Positions 7,425 through 15,571 of a stretch of DNA of 25,833 nt are shown piece after piece; the first letter of the stretch is position 1; the number at the start of each line of letters is the position of its first letter. The stretch is from positions 1 to 25,833 of the forward strand of contig JASMCQ010000105.1 of the NCBI GenBank assembly GCA_030753265.1, read 5' to 3'. The stretch is from Dehalococcoidia bacterium (GTDB lineage: Bacteria > Chloroflexota > Dehalococcoidia > UBA3495). A model generated the notes under the pieces. It saw only the letters and a program-made list of their open reading frames with translations. It did no database searches and had not been told where the DNA came from. A program made the position numbers and the translations under genes.

Positions 7425-8051
7425 CTACTTCCGAATCACGTAGGTGCCGGCTATGTGGTCGTGCCAGCCGCGCTTTTGGGGGTCCCAGCCGACCCACAGG
7501 TAGCCCAACCCGATGGCGATGGCCGAGACAAATTTGCCCACGATCTCCCGAAGGGCGGCGCGCCCGATGCCCGGCACGTTGCCTCTGGCGTCCACCACCT
7601 TGATGCCCAGGGCCATCTTGCCGAGGGTCTGGCCTTTGAGGCCGGTGAGCAACACGTAGTACGCAATGGATAAGAGCGCTCCGGTACCTGGGAACCCCAT
7701 TATCGCATCCACACTTGCACTAACGATGCCGGTCAGGATGGCGTCGATCACCACGGCCGCCACCCGGATCCAGAAGCCCATGTACCCTACATTGGTATCG
7801 GCTCCCCAGCCCGCGCCCACGCCCGCGCTCGCAACGGAAGTGGGGGCCGTGCCGGCGCCGGTCGCGGCACCGCAACCGGCGCAGAAATGAGCACCCAGTT
7901 TGATCTCCGTGCCGCAGTGGCCGCAGAACGAAGGATTGACCTCGACTCTCGTCCCGCAGTGAAGACAGAAGCCGGCATCCGGGGAGATGCCTTTGCCGCA
8001 GTTAGGGCAAGCTTTCTGGCCTTCCATCCAACCTCCCGAGTCCTGAGCCAT
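7425..8051 (-). CDS. RDD family membrane protein with double zinc ribbon
   Basis: The 208-residue product opens with two zinc ribbons: four CxxC pairs at Cys15/18, 29/32, 43/46 and 57/60. A Gly/Ala-rich linker follows (about 62-85), then an RDD domain with FWIRVAAVVIDAILTG near 92 and GQTLGKMALGIKVVD near 145, and two to three membrane helices. I chose the ATG at 8051 because a GGAAGGGGGG stretch precedes it and the extra upstream residues are unlike the family. RDD proteins sit in the cytoplasmic membrane; some have been linked to ion transport, but their role is poorly defined. It is the last of four small membrane-protein genes in a row. Confidence 0.85.
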   Translation of the reverse strand: MAQDSGGWMEGQKACPNCGKGISPDAGFCLHCGTRVEVNPSFCGHCGTEIKLGAHFCAGCGAATGAGTAPTSVASAGVGAGWGADTNVGYMGFWIRVAAVVIDAILTGIVSASVDAIMGFPGTGALLSIAYYVLLTGLKGQTLGKMALGIKVVDARGNVPGIGRAALREIVGKFVSAIAIGLGYLWVGWDPQKRGWHDHIAGTYVIRK

Positions 8052-8118
8052 CACTGCCCCCCTTCCGATAGCGGTTGATTTCTGTTGCCTCCGCCCTCGC
8101 GCCCAATACTCGCTAGCT

Positions 8119-8598
8119 CTACGGCGCCAATACTGTGAACGGATAGGCGGGAACATTGCGCAAAACCCAAAATAGAACAATCACCCCCAACAGCATCCAG
8201 ATCCAGTTGGCCGGGATGAAGACTTCCGGCATGCGCCGTCGACTCAACCCAGAGACGGCACTGGAGAGCAATGAGTACCCCACGAAAGGCAGCGAGAGGA
8301 CCATCAAAGGGTTGAACCCAAACGCCTGCAAGAGGTTTCCATTAAGCAATTGGTGTAGCCCGCGCAGTGTGCCGCAACCGGGACAGTAGAGGCCCGCCAC
8401 GGCACGGAACGGGCATGGTGGGAAGAGCCCCGACTCACCGGGCTCAAAAGCAAGAAGGACCGCTGTGCCGGTGACCAGTAGCAGCACGGCGCCCGCGATG
8501 ATCCAGCGCGAATCAACGGGCGATCCGTTGGTCCGCGGGAAACCGGTAACGTTTCCAACCAATCGACTAACCACTGACCACTGTGCTGCATGCCGCAA
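8119..8598 (-). CDS. DUF2752 membrane protein
   Basis: The family signature is CPFRAVAGLYCPGCGTLRGLHQLLNGNLLQAFGFNPL, starting about residue 62. Hydrophobic segments lie near 33-51, 95-113 and 133-150. No function is established for DUF2752; the conserved Cys pattern suggests a metal or redox site next to the membrane. The start is uncertain. TTG at 8598 gives 159 residues and overlaps the upstream gene by 32 bases, while GTG at 8574 gives 151 residues and overlaps its stop. Neither has a good ribosome site, which suggests translational coupling to the CD225-like gene. Confidence 0.8.
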   Translation of the reverse strand: MRHAAQWSVVSRLVGNVTGFPRTNGSPVDSRWIIAGAVLLLVTGTAVLLAFEPGESGLFPPCPFRAVAGLYCPGCGTLRGLHQLLNGNLLQAFGFNPLMVLSLPFVGYSLLSSAVSGLSRRRMPEVFIPANWIWMLLGVIVLFWVLRNVPAYPFTVLAP

Positions 8599-8998
8599 TC
8601 GGGACCCAAAGGGCGACCAATCCCAGCCCGACGCCGAAAGAAACCCAGACCCAAGTTTTGGCTGTCCTGGAGGTCCTTACGGCTCCCTCATGATCACCGC
8701 TGGCCAGTTTGCCATTGACCTGCGCCGCATAAACGATCGCGACGACCCCGAATGGCATGCAGCAAAACAGCGTAACTAGGATCGCCTGTATCAGATAGTT
8801 GGGAACATGGGCGTAAGGATGACCCGCCAGGCCGGTGCCGAACGCGGGACCGGAAGCCGGTCCGGCAAACGGTGGCGCCTCGGTTGCCCGGGCCTCGGCT
8901 CCGCACGAGGGGCAGAAGCGGTTATTCGCTTCGAGCGCCTGGCCGCAGCTGGAGCAAAACTTCCGGCTGCCCCCGAAGGGTTCCTGGCTTTGTACCAT
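8567..8998 (-). CDS. CD225/dispanin-like protein with zinc ribbon
   Basis: A 143-residue protein with an N-terminal zinc ribbon (FCSSCGQALEANNRFCPSCG, Cys pairs about 15/18 and 29/32), a Pro/Gly-rich linker, and a CD225 domain: PNYLIQAILVTLFCCMPFG (about 66-84) then VYAAQVNGKLASGDHEGA and a second membrane helix. The CCMPFG and VNGKLASGD segments match the core of the dispanin family, known in animals as interferon-induced membrane proteins. The bacterial function is unknown. The start is supported by TGAGG about eight bases upstream. It overlaps the DUF2752 gene, so the two are probably made together. Confidence 0.87.
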   Translation of the reverse strand: MVQSQEPFGGSRKFCSSCGQALEANNRFCPSCGAEARATEAPPFAGPASGPAFGTGLAGHPYAHVPNYLIQAILVTLFCCMPFGVVAIVYAAQVNGKLASGDHEGAVRTSRTAKTWVWVSFGVGLGLVALWVPIAACSTVVSG

Positions 8999-9171
8999 CT
9001 TTCTACCTCAGGCCTCGGGCGGGTGAATCTTCCTCCGCCAGGTGGGGGAGCAAAGGGCAGACATCAAGAGTCAGCCCTGCTTGAATTCAACCGCCTTTCG
9101 GAGCAGCCGGTGTTGCCGCTATTGGCTGGACTGTTCTATTACGTCTCTATGCCGTCTCGCGCGGCCTGGCG

Positions 9172-9651
9172 TCAGCGGGGTGCCGCCCGGTTCAAGTCCA
9201 TCTGGACCAGGAACCAGACAACCGGGGCGAAGACGATCCATAGAATGAAAATGGCGATCCCTGGGTATTTGCCACCATTGAACTCAGCGTACTCGGAAGA
9301 GTGATGCCACTGAGCGAAAAGATTGGCAATCGGGATTATCGAAAGAAGCGTCCACAGACCCGCCCCTTCCGTCTTTCCGTTCGCCTTCTGCATCTCGTCC
9401 AGAGTCACGTAGTACCAGTAGATCACGTAGATACCAAGTGTCACGATGGTCAGAACGACCTGCATGATCATGTTGCGGTTCTTGATGTGGCCGGTGCTTG
9501 CCGGTCCCCCGGCGGCGGCCGGAGCGGAGGCGGGCTGCCCGCCGGCCGCGGATCCACAGCTAGGGCAAAAACCGGTGTTCGCTTCGAGTTCCTTCCCGCA
9601 ACTGGAGCAAAACCCTCCGGAAGGACCGCCACTCTGCTGTTCCTCTGCCAT
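9172..9651 (-). CDS. Zinc-ribbon DUF4234 membrane protein
   Basis: The 159-residue protein begins with a zinc ribbon (FCSSCGKELEANTGFCPSCG, residues 14-33), then an Ala/Gly/Pro-rich linker, then a DUF4234-like region: IMQVVLTIVTLGIYVIYWYYVTLDEM from about 62, and two further helices near 98-112 and 131-148. TLGIYxIYW is the hallmark of that family. GGGAGG lies about six bases before the ATG. It is the first gene of the four-gene membrane cluster and diverges from mnmA across a 248-base region that should hold promoters for both directions. The function is unknown. Confidence 0.85.
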   Translation of the reverse strand: MAEEQQSGGPSGGFCSSCGKELEANTGFCPSCGSAAGGQPASAPAAAGGPASTGHIKNRNMIMQVVLTIVTLGIYVIYWYYVTLDEMQKANGKTEGAGLWTLLSIIPIANLFAQWHHSSEYAEFNGGKYPGIAIFILWIVFAPVVWFLVQMDLNRAAPR

Positions 9652-9899
9652 GACACCCTCCCCGTTTGCCCCCTCGCCGGTGCCGGTGCGATATCGATGT
9701 GACGAAGCGCGGCAAACACTCTCTGGTTCGATTCGAATGCCGTAGGCTTTTCCCCGTGCGACACCCGGATGGGCCGGATTGTAGCTGGGTCGATTCAGAC
9801 TGTCAACTCGTGGATTGCTCGGGTAATTGCGCCATCCCGCCGTTCGGTTGAACCCTCAACCTTCGCTATGCTAGGCTGTCTGTAGAGGTGCGCGGGCCG

Positions 9900-11063
9900 A
9901 TGGTGGAGAAGGTGGCCGTCGCCATGAGCGGCGGGGTGGACTCGTCGGTTGCTGCCTTGCTGCTCCAGCAGCAGGGCTACCAAGTCGTGGGCGTGACCAT
10001 GAAGCTGTACGGCCTGGAGCACACCGACCTTCCCAAGTACTATAAGGGTTGCTGCACCGTTGGCGATGTGGTCGACGCCAGGACGGTTTGCCGCCGGCTG
10101 GGCGTCCCGCACTACGTCCTCAACGTTCAGCAAGAGTTCCAGGCCCACGTTATCGACTACTTCTGCTCCGAGTACCAGAACGGCCGCACCCCCCACCCCT
10201 GCATCGCGTGCAACGACAAGATCAAGTTCAATTTCCTGATGACCCGGGCGGTGGCGCTGCAGGCGGATTACGTCGCCACCGGCCACTACGCCATCATTGA
10301 GCGCACCCCGGACGGGATGGTGTTGAAGAAGGCCGTGGACCACGGCAAAGACCAGTCCTATGTCCTCTTCGGCATGGGGCAGCCGGAGCTGGCCCGCACG
10401 TTGATGCCGGTGGGCGCTTACCCGAAAGACACCATCCGGCAGATGGCGGAAGATGCCGGGCTCGGCGTCGCCAGGAAGCCGGATAGCCAGGACATCTGCT
10501 TCGTGCCCTTTGGCGACTACCGGGCCTTCTTGAAGGGACGGGTGCCGTCCGTCCCCGGCTCGATCGTCAACCAGGAAGGGGAGCAGGTGGGCCGGCACCA
10601 GGGCATCGAGTCATTCACCGTTGGGCAGCGTCGCGGGCTGGGTATCGGCAACCGGGAACCGTGCTACGTGCTGCGGTTGGAACCCGAGGCCAACCGGGTG
10701 GTGGTTGGGCCGGAGGAGGCCCTTTACCAAACGCGGATGTGGACCTCTCGGGTCAACTACACCCTGGGGCGGGCGCCTGATGGGCCGGTGGAAGTGGGAG
10801 TGAAGATCCGCTATAAGTCCGAAGAGGCTCGGGCTGTGTTGCACCCACGGCCCGAGGGAGCGCTGGTCTGCTTTGAGCAGCCGCAGCGGGCGGTTACCCC
10901 CGGTCAAGCGGCGGTGTTTTACCGGGGTGACGTGCTTTTGGGTGGTGGAACGATCGAGAGGGACATTCCGGGCGGGGAGACGGTGGGAAACCCTTTCTTT
11001 CAAGAAAGGGTTTCCCACGCCCTTCCTAAAGAATATTTGCTTGACCAGGGCTCGAATGCCTGA
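9900..11063 (+). CDS. mnmA: tRNA-uridine 2-sulfurtransferase MnmA
   Basis: This enzyme thiolates U34 of tRNA-Lys, Glu and Gln using ATP and a persulfide. The 387-residue protein shows the PP-loop SGGVDSS at 10-16, HPCIACNDKIKF with catalytic Cys104, and DSQDICFVPFGDY with the partner Cys200. KDQSYVLFG and the RRGLGIG motif further on are also typical. The ATG at 9900 is preceded by GAGG at eleven bases; GTG at 9888 is an alternative four codons earlier. It is the first of three genes with overlapping or nearly overlapping ends (rnhB, yraN follow). Confidence 0.95.
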   Translation: MVEKVAVAMSGGVDSSVAALLLQQQGYQVVGVTMKLYGLEHTDLPKYYKGCCTVGDVVDARTVCRRLGVPHYVLNVQQEFQAHVIDYFCSEYQNGRTPHPCIACNDKIKFNFLMTRAVALQADYVATGHYAIIERTPDGMVLKKAVDHGKDQSYVLFGMGQPELARTLMPVGAYPKDTIRQMAEDAGLGVARKPDSQDICFVPFGDYRAFLKGRVPSVPGSIVNQEGEQVGRHQGIESFTVGQRRGLGIGNREPCYVLRLEPEANRVVVGPEEALYQTRMWTSRVNYTLGRAPDGPVEVGVKIRYKSEEARAVLHPRPEGALVCFEQPQRAVTPGQAAVFYRGDVLLGGGTIERDIPGGETVGNPFFQERVSHALPKEYLLDQGSNA

Positions 11064-11691
11064 CTTGTCGATGGAGCAGGGTCTTTACCGGCGGGGCGTG
11101 CCCCTGGTGGCCGGCGTGGACGAGGCAGGAAGGGGGCCGCTGGCCGGGCCGGTGGTGGCCGCAGCCGTCATTCTGCCTCCCGCGCTATCCGGCTCCGAGA
11201 CGTGGCTGGACCTGCTGGATGACAGCAAGGCGCTGTCGCCCGCCCGCCGCGAGCGAGCCGTGGATGCGATTCGGAAGCATGCTCTGGCAATAGGCGTGGG
11301 CCAGGCGGGCCCGGAAGAGATCGACCGTCTGGGCATCGGGCGGGCGACCATCGAGGCCATGATGCGGGCCGTCGCGGAGCTGGCGGTGCAGCCCGCTCAC
11401 CTGCTGTTCGACTTCGTTCACCTGCGGGAATGCCCGCTTCCTTTTCAGACCGTGGTTCGGGGCGACAGCCTCAGCTACTCCATCGCTGCCGCTTCCAACG
11501 TGGCCAAGGTGACTCGAGACCGCTGGATGCGGGAGGAGGACGCCCGCTTTCCCGGCTACTCTTTCGCCAAGCACAAGGGTTATCCGACCGCGCTTCACCT
11601 GGAGCAGCTTCGAAGGCTGGGGCCTTGCGACATCCATCGCCGCTCCTTCGCCCCGGTGCGGGAAGTCTCCGGACCGATGCGGGGCGGCTGA
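11056..11691 (+). CDS. rnhB: Ribonuclease HII
   Basis: RNase HII removes ribonucleotides and RNA primers from RNA-DNA hybrids. The 211-residue product has the catalytic GVDEAGRGPLAGPVVAAA (Asp22, Glu23), DDSKALSPARRE, Asp119 in LLFDFVHL and Asp155 in KVTRDRWM, so all four acidic residues are present. HKGYPTALHLEQLRRLGP near the C terminus is also characteristic. The ATG at 11056 overlaps the mnmA stop by eight bases, indicating coupled translation; a Met five codons later is the only other candidate. Confidence 0.95.
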   Translation: MPDLSMEQGLYRRGVPLVAGVDEAGRGPLAGPVVAAAVILPPALSGSETWLDLLDDSKALSPARRERAVDAIRKHALAIGVGQAGPEEIDRLGIGRATIEAMMRAVAELAVQPAHLLFDFVHLRECPLPFQTVVRGDSLSYSIAAASNVAKVTRDRWMREEDARFPGYSFAKHKGYPTALHLEQLRRLGPCDIHRRSFAPVREVSGPMRGG

Positions 11692-11692
11692 A

Positions 11693-12061
11693 TTGCCGAC
11701 GCCCCGGACCCGGCTGGGCAACTGGGGAGAGGAGCTAGCCGGGAGGTTCCTCGAAGAATCGGGCTACAGCATCTTGGACACCAACTACCGCTGCCGCTAT
11801 GGCGAGGTGGATATCGTGGCCCGAGACGGTGAAGAGTTGGTGTTCGCCGAGGTGCGCACCCGCCATGGCGGCGGCTTCGGCGCTCCCGAGGAATCCCTCT
11901 CCGCGGCCAAGGTGCGGCGGTTGGTGACTACCTGCCAGGACTACATCCAGCGCCGGTCCGAGGAGGACACCGAGTGGCGCATCGACCTCGTTTGCGTCCA
12001 CCTCGACCGGGGAGGTGAGGCGACTCGCATCCACCACCTCCGCCACGCCATCCAGCTATAG
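11693..12061 (+). CDS. YraN family (UPF0102) endonuclease-like protein
   Basis: The 122-residue protein matches the UPF0102 family, a restriction endonuclease-like fold. GNWGEELAGRFLEESGYSILDTNYRCRYGEVDIVARDGEELVFAEVRTR spans about residues 9-57 and contains the conserved E, D and ExK-like positions, here ExR. The start codon is TTG, one base after the rnhB stop, with GGGGCGG just upstream; an ATG would lose the conserved N terminus. The cellular role is not settled. The rnhB-yraN order is common in bacteria. Confidence 0.9.
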   Translation: MPTPRTRLGNWGEELAGRFLEESGYSILDTNYRCRYGEVDIVARDGEELVFAEVRTRHGGGFGAPEESLSAAKVRRLVTTCQDYIQRRSEEDTEWRIDLVCVHLDRGGEATRIHHLRHAIQL

Positions 12062-12253
12062 GTCCGCGGGGAGGGCCCAGGTGGTCTTCGTGCCGGGGGA
12101 GTCATGTATCAGCAGCCCGTGGCGGGCCGGCTCCGTTGACCCCGCTTCGGACTGCTCGGATACTGGAAAGCCGGTGAGCCGGCAGGTCAACAGCGCCGTC
12201 AATACTATCAGCGCGAAGAGGACCCCGATGACCAGACAGGAATACCGCATCAT
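12056..12253 (-). CDS. Possible small membrane or secreted peptide
   Basis: A 65-residue reading frame converges on yraN and overlaps its last six bases. It begins MMRYSCLVIGVLFALIVL, giving a strong N-terminal membrane segment or uncleaved signal (about residues 4-22), followed by a polar tail without motifs. GAGGAAC lies about nine bases before the ATG. Without this gene the 420 bases between yraN and the next plus-strand gene would be mostly empty. I do not recognise a family, and chance cannot be excluded in GC-rich DNA. Confidence 0.4.
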   Translation of the reverse strand: MMRYSCLVIGVLFALIVLTALLTCRLTGFPVSEQSEAGSTEPARHGLLIHDSPGTKTTWALPADL

Positions 12254-12418
12254 CGGAGATGTTCCTCGCCGGCAGGACGTTTGCTCACGCTCATCTCTTC
12301 CCGGCTCGAAGCACCCGGCATCGCGCCGGGGGCCGGCCGGTTTCTGAAGGACTCGAAGCTTCGCTCGGAGATACCCTGGTGAATCTCTCGAACGGCGCTG
12401 GGATTGTACACCAGACCT

Positions 12419-12439
12419 CCGGCGGACTGCCACCGCCGG
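12419..12439. repeat. 7-bp perfect hairpin in the leader of the MDMPI-like gene
   Basis: CCGGCGG (12419-12425) and CCGCCGG (12433-12439) pair across a seven-base loop, about 45 bases before the start codon. The rest of 12254-12483 shows no recognised element. Confidence 0.35.
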
Positions 12440-12483
12440 GCCGGGCCGTCCGGGGCGCAACATTAACGATGGAGGTACGCTCG

Positions 12484-13317
12484 ATGGACCAGATGGCTAG
12501 CCGCATCGCTTTGATCCGGGGCCTAGCCGGCCGGCTGCGGGAGTTTCTGGCCAGCCTGTCTCAGGAAGAATGGGTCCGGCCCAGCGCCTGCGACCTCTGG
12601 GAGGTCCGGGACGTGGTGGCCCACGTGACTTCGGGAGCGGGGCGCCAGCTCGATAGCATGCGCCGGGGGATGGCCGGCGACTCCTCGCCACCGCCGGGCT
12701 TTGAATCCGTGGACCTGAGCGCGCTGTCGGCATCCAACGTCCAGCGTGACATCGCCCTGCGCAAAGAGCTGGGAGAGCAGCTTCTGCCGGTCTTCGTCGC
12801 CCGGCACGAGGAGCTGACCGGGCTGCTGGACGGCTTCGGCGCCAAGGGTTGGGACACACCGTGCTGGCACGCCAGGAAGGGCGCCATGCCGGCGGAGGAG
12901 TACGTCGACCTGCGGGTTCAGGAATTGGCTATCCACGACTGGGACATTCGTTCAGGCCTCGACGCCGGGGCTCGCCTGGACCCGGAGAGCGTCCCGGTGT
13001 TGCTGGAAGTTGCCCTCACCTGGCTTCGGGCCAGCTTCCGGCCCGGTCGCCCGTTGGACGCCCCGGTGGTCTTCCGGTTCGAGGTCACGGCTCCGGCCGG
13101 CTTCATCCACGACGTGGTCGTCAACGGCGACGGCTTCCAAGTCGACCAGGCCGGTGGGCCGAAGGCCGACGTGGTGGTGCGGTGCGATGCCGACTCCTAC
13201 CTGCTGTACCTGTACGGAAGGCTCACCGCCGCCACGGGTGTCGCCACCGGCCGGCTGTCCGTGGACGGCGATGCCTCTCGGCTCCGGCGGTTCGAGGAGT
13301 GGTTTAAAGGTTTCTAG
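12484..13317 (+). CDS. Maleylpyruvate isomerase-family, DinB-like protein
   Basis: The 277-residue protein belongs to the TIGR03083/MDMPI family. An N-terminal four-helix DinB-like domain carries SACDLWEVRDVVAHVTSGAG near residues 33-53 and a later RVQELAIHDWDIRSGL. The C-terminal third, from about 185, resembles the SCP2-like module (APAGFIHDVVVNGDGF, then RLTAATGVATGRLSVDGD). Some members are thiol-dependent isomerases; most are uncharacterised. GGAGG lies eight bases before the ATG at 12484, which favours it over the ATG at 12469 that itself overlaps that GGAGG. Confidence 0.82.
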   Translation: MDQMASRIALIRGLAGRLREFLASLSQEEWVRPSACDLWEVRDVVAHVTSGAGRQLDSMRRGMAGDSSPPPGFESVDLSALSASNVQRDIALRKELGEQLLPVFVARHEELTGLLDGFGAKGWDTPCWHARKGAMPAEEYVDLRVQELAIHDWDIRSGLDAGARLDPESVPVLLEVALTWLRASFRPGRPLDAPVVFRFEVTAPAGFIHDVVVNGDGFQVDQAGGPKADVVVRCDADSYLLYLYGRLTAATGVATGRLSVDGDASRLRRFEEWFKGF

Positions 13318-13423
13318 GGAGAGAAAACAGGCGAGGTCTGACCGGCCGGCCTCAATGGCTGCGCCCGTGACCTGGGCCATTGATATTCCGCTGCCCTGCT
13401 GCTAACCTCGTGTTCAGTCGCTA

Positions 13424-13464
13424 GGAAGCCAGTCGGAAGCCAATCGGAAGCCAATCGGAAGCCA
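13424..13464. repeat. Four tandem 11-bp units, GGAAGCCAATC
   Basis: GGAAGCCA recurs at 13424, 13435, 13446 and 13457, exactly every 11 bases, with spacers GTC, ATC and ATC. The run ends a few bases before the Shine-Dalgarno of the FAD oxidoreductase gene. Confidence 0.85.
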
Positions 13465-13479
13465 GGGGAGTAGCTGCAA

Positions 13480-14604
13480 GTGGTCAATGAAACGAGGGAC
13501 GCAGTCGTCGTCGGAGGTGGTATCGTCGGTTGCCTTACCGCCTACCTGCTGGCCCGGCGGGGCATGAAGGTAACCATCCTGGAGCGGGACTCGGTGGGCA
13601 GCCATGCATCGGGCTTCGCCTTCGGCGAAATGGGCCCCCTGGATGGCGCCGGCCTTCCGGACCCCCTCCTGGACTTCAGCGTCTGGTCGCTGCAACGGCA
13701 CGGCACCCTGGCCGGGGAGTTGAGAGAAGCGGGCGGAGTCGACAACCAGTTCCAGGTGTGCAACCGGCTGAAATTGGCCTTTGACGAGGAGGATGTCCGG
13801 GCCTTCCACGAAGACCTGAAGTGGCAGAAGGATGTCCGGGAGCTTGGAGTGGAGTGGCTGACGCCCGAGGAGGTGGTGAAGATCGAGCCGATGGCCAACC
13901 CCGCGTGCCTCGGAGGAGTGTACATTCAAGGAGTCGGCGCGGTGGAGCCCTATCGCCACAACCTGGCCGCGGCCCAAGCCGGGGAGAAGATCGGCGTGAC
14001 ACTCTTGCAGCGCCGGGCCACCGGCCTGATCAGCGAAGGCGGCCGCTGCCTGGGAGTGACCTACGATGGCGGCCGGCTGGAGGCTGGGGTGGTGGTGCTG
14101 GCCATGGGGCCCTGGACCCAGCAAGCTTCGGACTGGTGCGGAGTCAACATCCCGATAAGTCCCCTCAAGGGGCAAATTCTCCGCCTACAACACAGCTCGA
14201 GCCCAATCAAGACCTCCCTGCATTGGGGTGGAAGCTACGTGGTCACCAAGCCCGACGGGCTCACCTGGGCGGGGACTACCGAGGAAGAGGTGGGGTTCGA
14301 CGAGGAGACGACCTCCGGGGCCAGGGACGAGATAATGGGCGGCTTGCTGACCATGGCCCCGTCGCTCTCGGAGGCGCAACTGGTGCAGCAGACGGCGTGC
14401 CTGCGGCCCCTGTCCTCCGATGGACTGCCCATCGTGGGCAAGGTGCCCGGGTGGCAGAACCTCTACCTGGGCACCGGCGCCGGGCGGAAGGGCATACTGT
14501 GGAGCGTGGGCATGAGCCACGGGCTGGCCGACCTGATTGTCACCGGTAGCACCCAGGTACCCGGCCTGGAGTTCCTGGACCCCGCCCGGTTTGGTGGGGA
14601 CTAG
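13480..14604 (+). CDS. FAD-dependent oxidoreductase, DAO family
   Basis: The 374-residue protein starts with the dinucleotide-binding motif VVVGGGIVGCLTAYLLARRG (residues 9-28) ending in LERD, followed by SHASGFAFGEMG, as in glycine/D-amino acid oxidases and related dehydrogenases. The C-terminal part has CLRPLSSDGLPIVGKVPGWQNLYLGTGAGRKGILWSVGMSHGLADL, the second FAD-contacting segment of the family. The substrate, probably an amine or amino acid, cannot be named. The start codon is GTG at 13480 with GGGGAG about ten bases upstream; the tandem 11-bp repeat lies just before it. No partner subunit gene is adjacent. Confidence 0.9.
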   Translation: MVNETRDAVVVGGGIVGCLTAYLLARRGMKVTILERDSVGSHASGFAFGEMGPLDGAGLPDPLLDFSVWSLQRHGTLAGELREAGGVDNQFQVCNRLKLAFDEEDVRAFHEDLKWQKDVRELGVEWLTPEEVVKIEPMANPACLGGVYIQGVGAVEPYRHNLAAAQAGEKIGVTLLQRRATGLISEGGRCLGVTYDGGRLEAGVVVLAMGPWTQQASDWCGVNIPISPLKGQILRLQHSSSPIKTSLHWGGSYVVTKPDGLTWAGTTEEEVGFDEETTSGARDEIMGGLLTMAPSLSEAQLVQQTACLRPLSSDGLPIVGKVPGWQNLYLGTGAGRKGILWSVGMSHGLADLIVTGSTQVPGLEFLDPARFGGD

Positions 14605-14632
14605 GGGAACTAGCGAGACGGTCGGAGGGTCA

Positions 14633-14845
14633 TTACGCCGATACCTCCACCGTCTCCGTCCAGGTATCTGGCTCCGGGATGGGCAGGTGCTCAAGCCGCA
14701 TGCCCTCAAGGTGAAACTCTATGGCATCGAGGATGTTCCTCTTTACCTCTTCCTGGGTAGCGCCCGTCGCCACGCAACCGGGTAAGTCTGGCACGTAGGC
14801 TGAGAAGTTGTTGGCCGCCTTCTCGTAGACTACTGCATACTTCAT
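14633..14845 (-). CDS. HicB-like (UPF0150) protein without an adjacent HicA
   Basis: The 70-residue protein reads MKYAVVYEKAANNFSAYVPDLPGCVATG and then IEFHLEGMRLEHLPIPEP, the full HicB-like RNase H-fold domain found in type II antitoxins. It lacks a C-terminal DNA-binding extension. The ATG at 14845 directly follows a purine-rich GGAGAGGGGAGGGA ribosome site. No HicA-like toxin is encoded on either side, so it is an orphan; solitary HicB-like proteins are common and need not be antitoxins. Confidence 0.85.
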   Translation of the reverse strand: MKYAVVYEKAANNFSAYVPDLPGCVATGATQEEVKRNILDAIEFHLEGMRLEHLPIPEPDTWTETVEVSA

Positions 14846-14881
14846 TCCCTCCCCTCTCCTCGCAGCCCCCGCCATCCTCCG

Positions 14882-15571
14882 CTAGGCGTCCTGCTTCCGC
14901 GCCACCAGCAGCCCGTCCTCTCGGGTGATGGGCATGGCGAAGGGGTAACGGTGGACCTGAAGGGCCAGGTCCACGTCCTGAGGGTGGTATTGGGGCTGGT
15001 CGTCGTCGAAGAACTTCCGGGTGGCCCCGCCTTCCATAATCAAGCTTCGAAGCGCCGTCGGGTCGGGCTTTCGCCCCTCCAGCAGGTTCCTCAGGTAGAG
15101 GGCGCAGTGCTCGTCCTCGTCGGAGCGGACCATACCGTGGTCGCCCATGGCGATGATTGAGACCAGGGGCGGATTCTCCCGCCGGATGGCGTTCACGGTG
15201 GCCTCGGCCACCACGAAGGAGCCCAGGTAGATGGACTCCGCCCTGGTCGCCGCCGCGACTCCCACCGTCCCCGCCCGGGTGGACTGCACCAGGGATTTGC
15301 CGGTCAGGTCCACCTGGGAAATCTCGTAGGGGGAGTTGCCGAAGTCGAACCCTTCGGGGCGTTTCCCGCCTTCCTCGCCCATCAGCAGGTCTCCCACTCC
15401 CCTCTCGTGGAGGGCCAACGCCTCCTCCACCTCGGCCACCAGCACGAGCCGGGTGGCGCCGTGGTCGAAGGCGATGGCGGCCGTGGTGAACGCCCGGAAC
15501 ACGTCGATGATGATGACCGTGCCCTCGGCCTCTCTGGCGTCGCGGGCCAGGCTGCCCAAACGTATCTCCAT
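14882..15571 (-). CDS. 2-phosphosulfolactate phosphatase family protein (ComB-like)
   Basis: The 229-residue product shows the ComB fold signatures: GTVIIIDVFRAFTTAAIAFDHGA (about 17-39), FDFGNSPYEI near 75, STRAGTVGV near 96, and a late SDEDEHCALYLRNLLEG. In methanogens ComB dephosphorylates 2-phosphosulfolactate on the way to coenzyme M, and bacterial homologues are frequent without that pathway. No comA or comC gene lies nearby, so the substrate is uncertain. The ATG at 15571 has AGGAG just upstream; longer N-terminal readings lack support. Confidence 0.85.
   Translation of the reverse strand: MEIRLGSLARDAREAEGTVIIIDVFRAFTTAAIAFDHGATRLVLVAEVEEALALHERGVGDLLMGEEGGKRPEGFDFGNSPYEISQVDLTGKSLVQSTRAGTVGVAAATRAESIYLGSFVVAEATVNAIRRENPPLVSIIAMGDHGMVRSDEDEHCALYLRNLLEGRKPDPTALRSLIMEGGATRKFFDDDQPQYHPQDVDLALQVHRYPFAMPITREDGLLVARKQDA

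Noticed and set aside
14633..14845. Complete HicAB toxin-antitoxin module
   Set aside because: No HicA-like frame is present on either side; only the HicB-like protein is supported.
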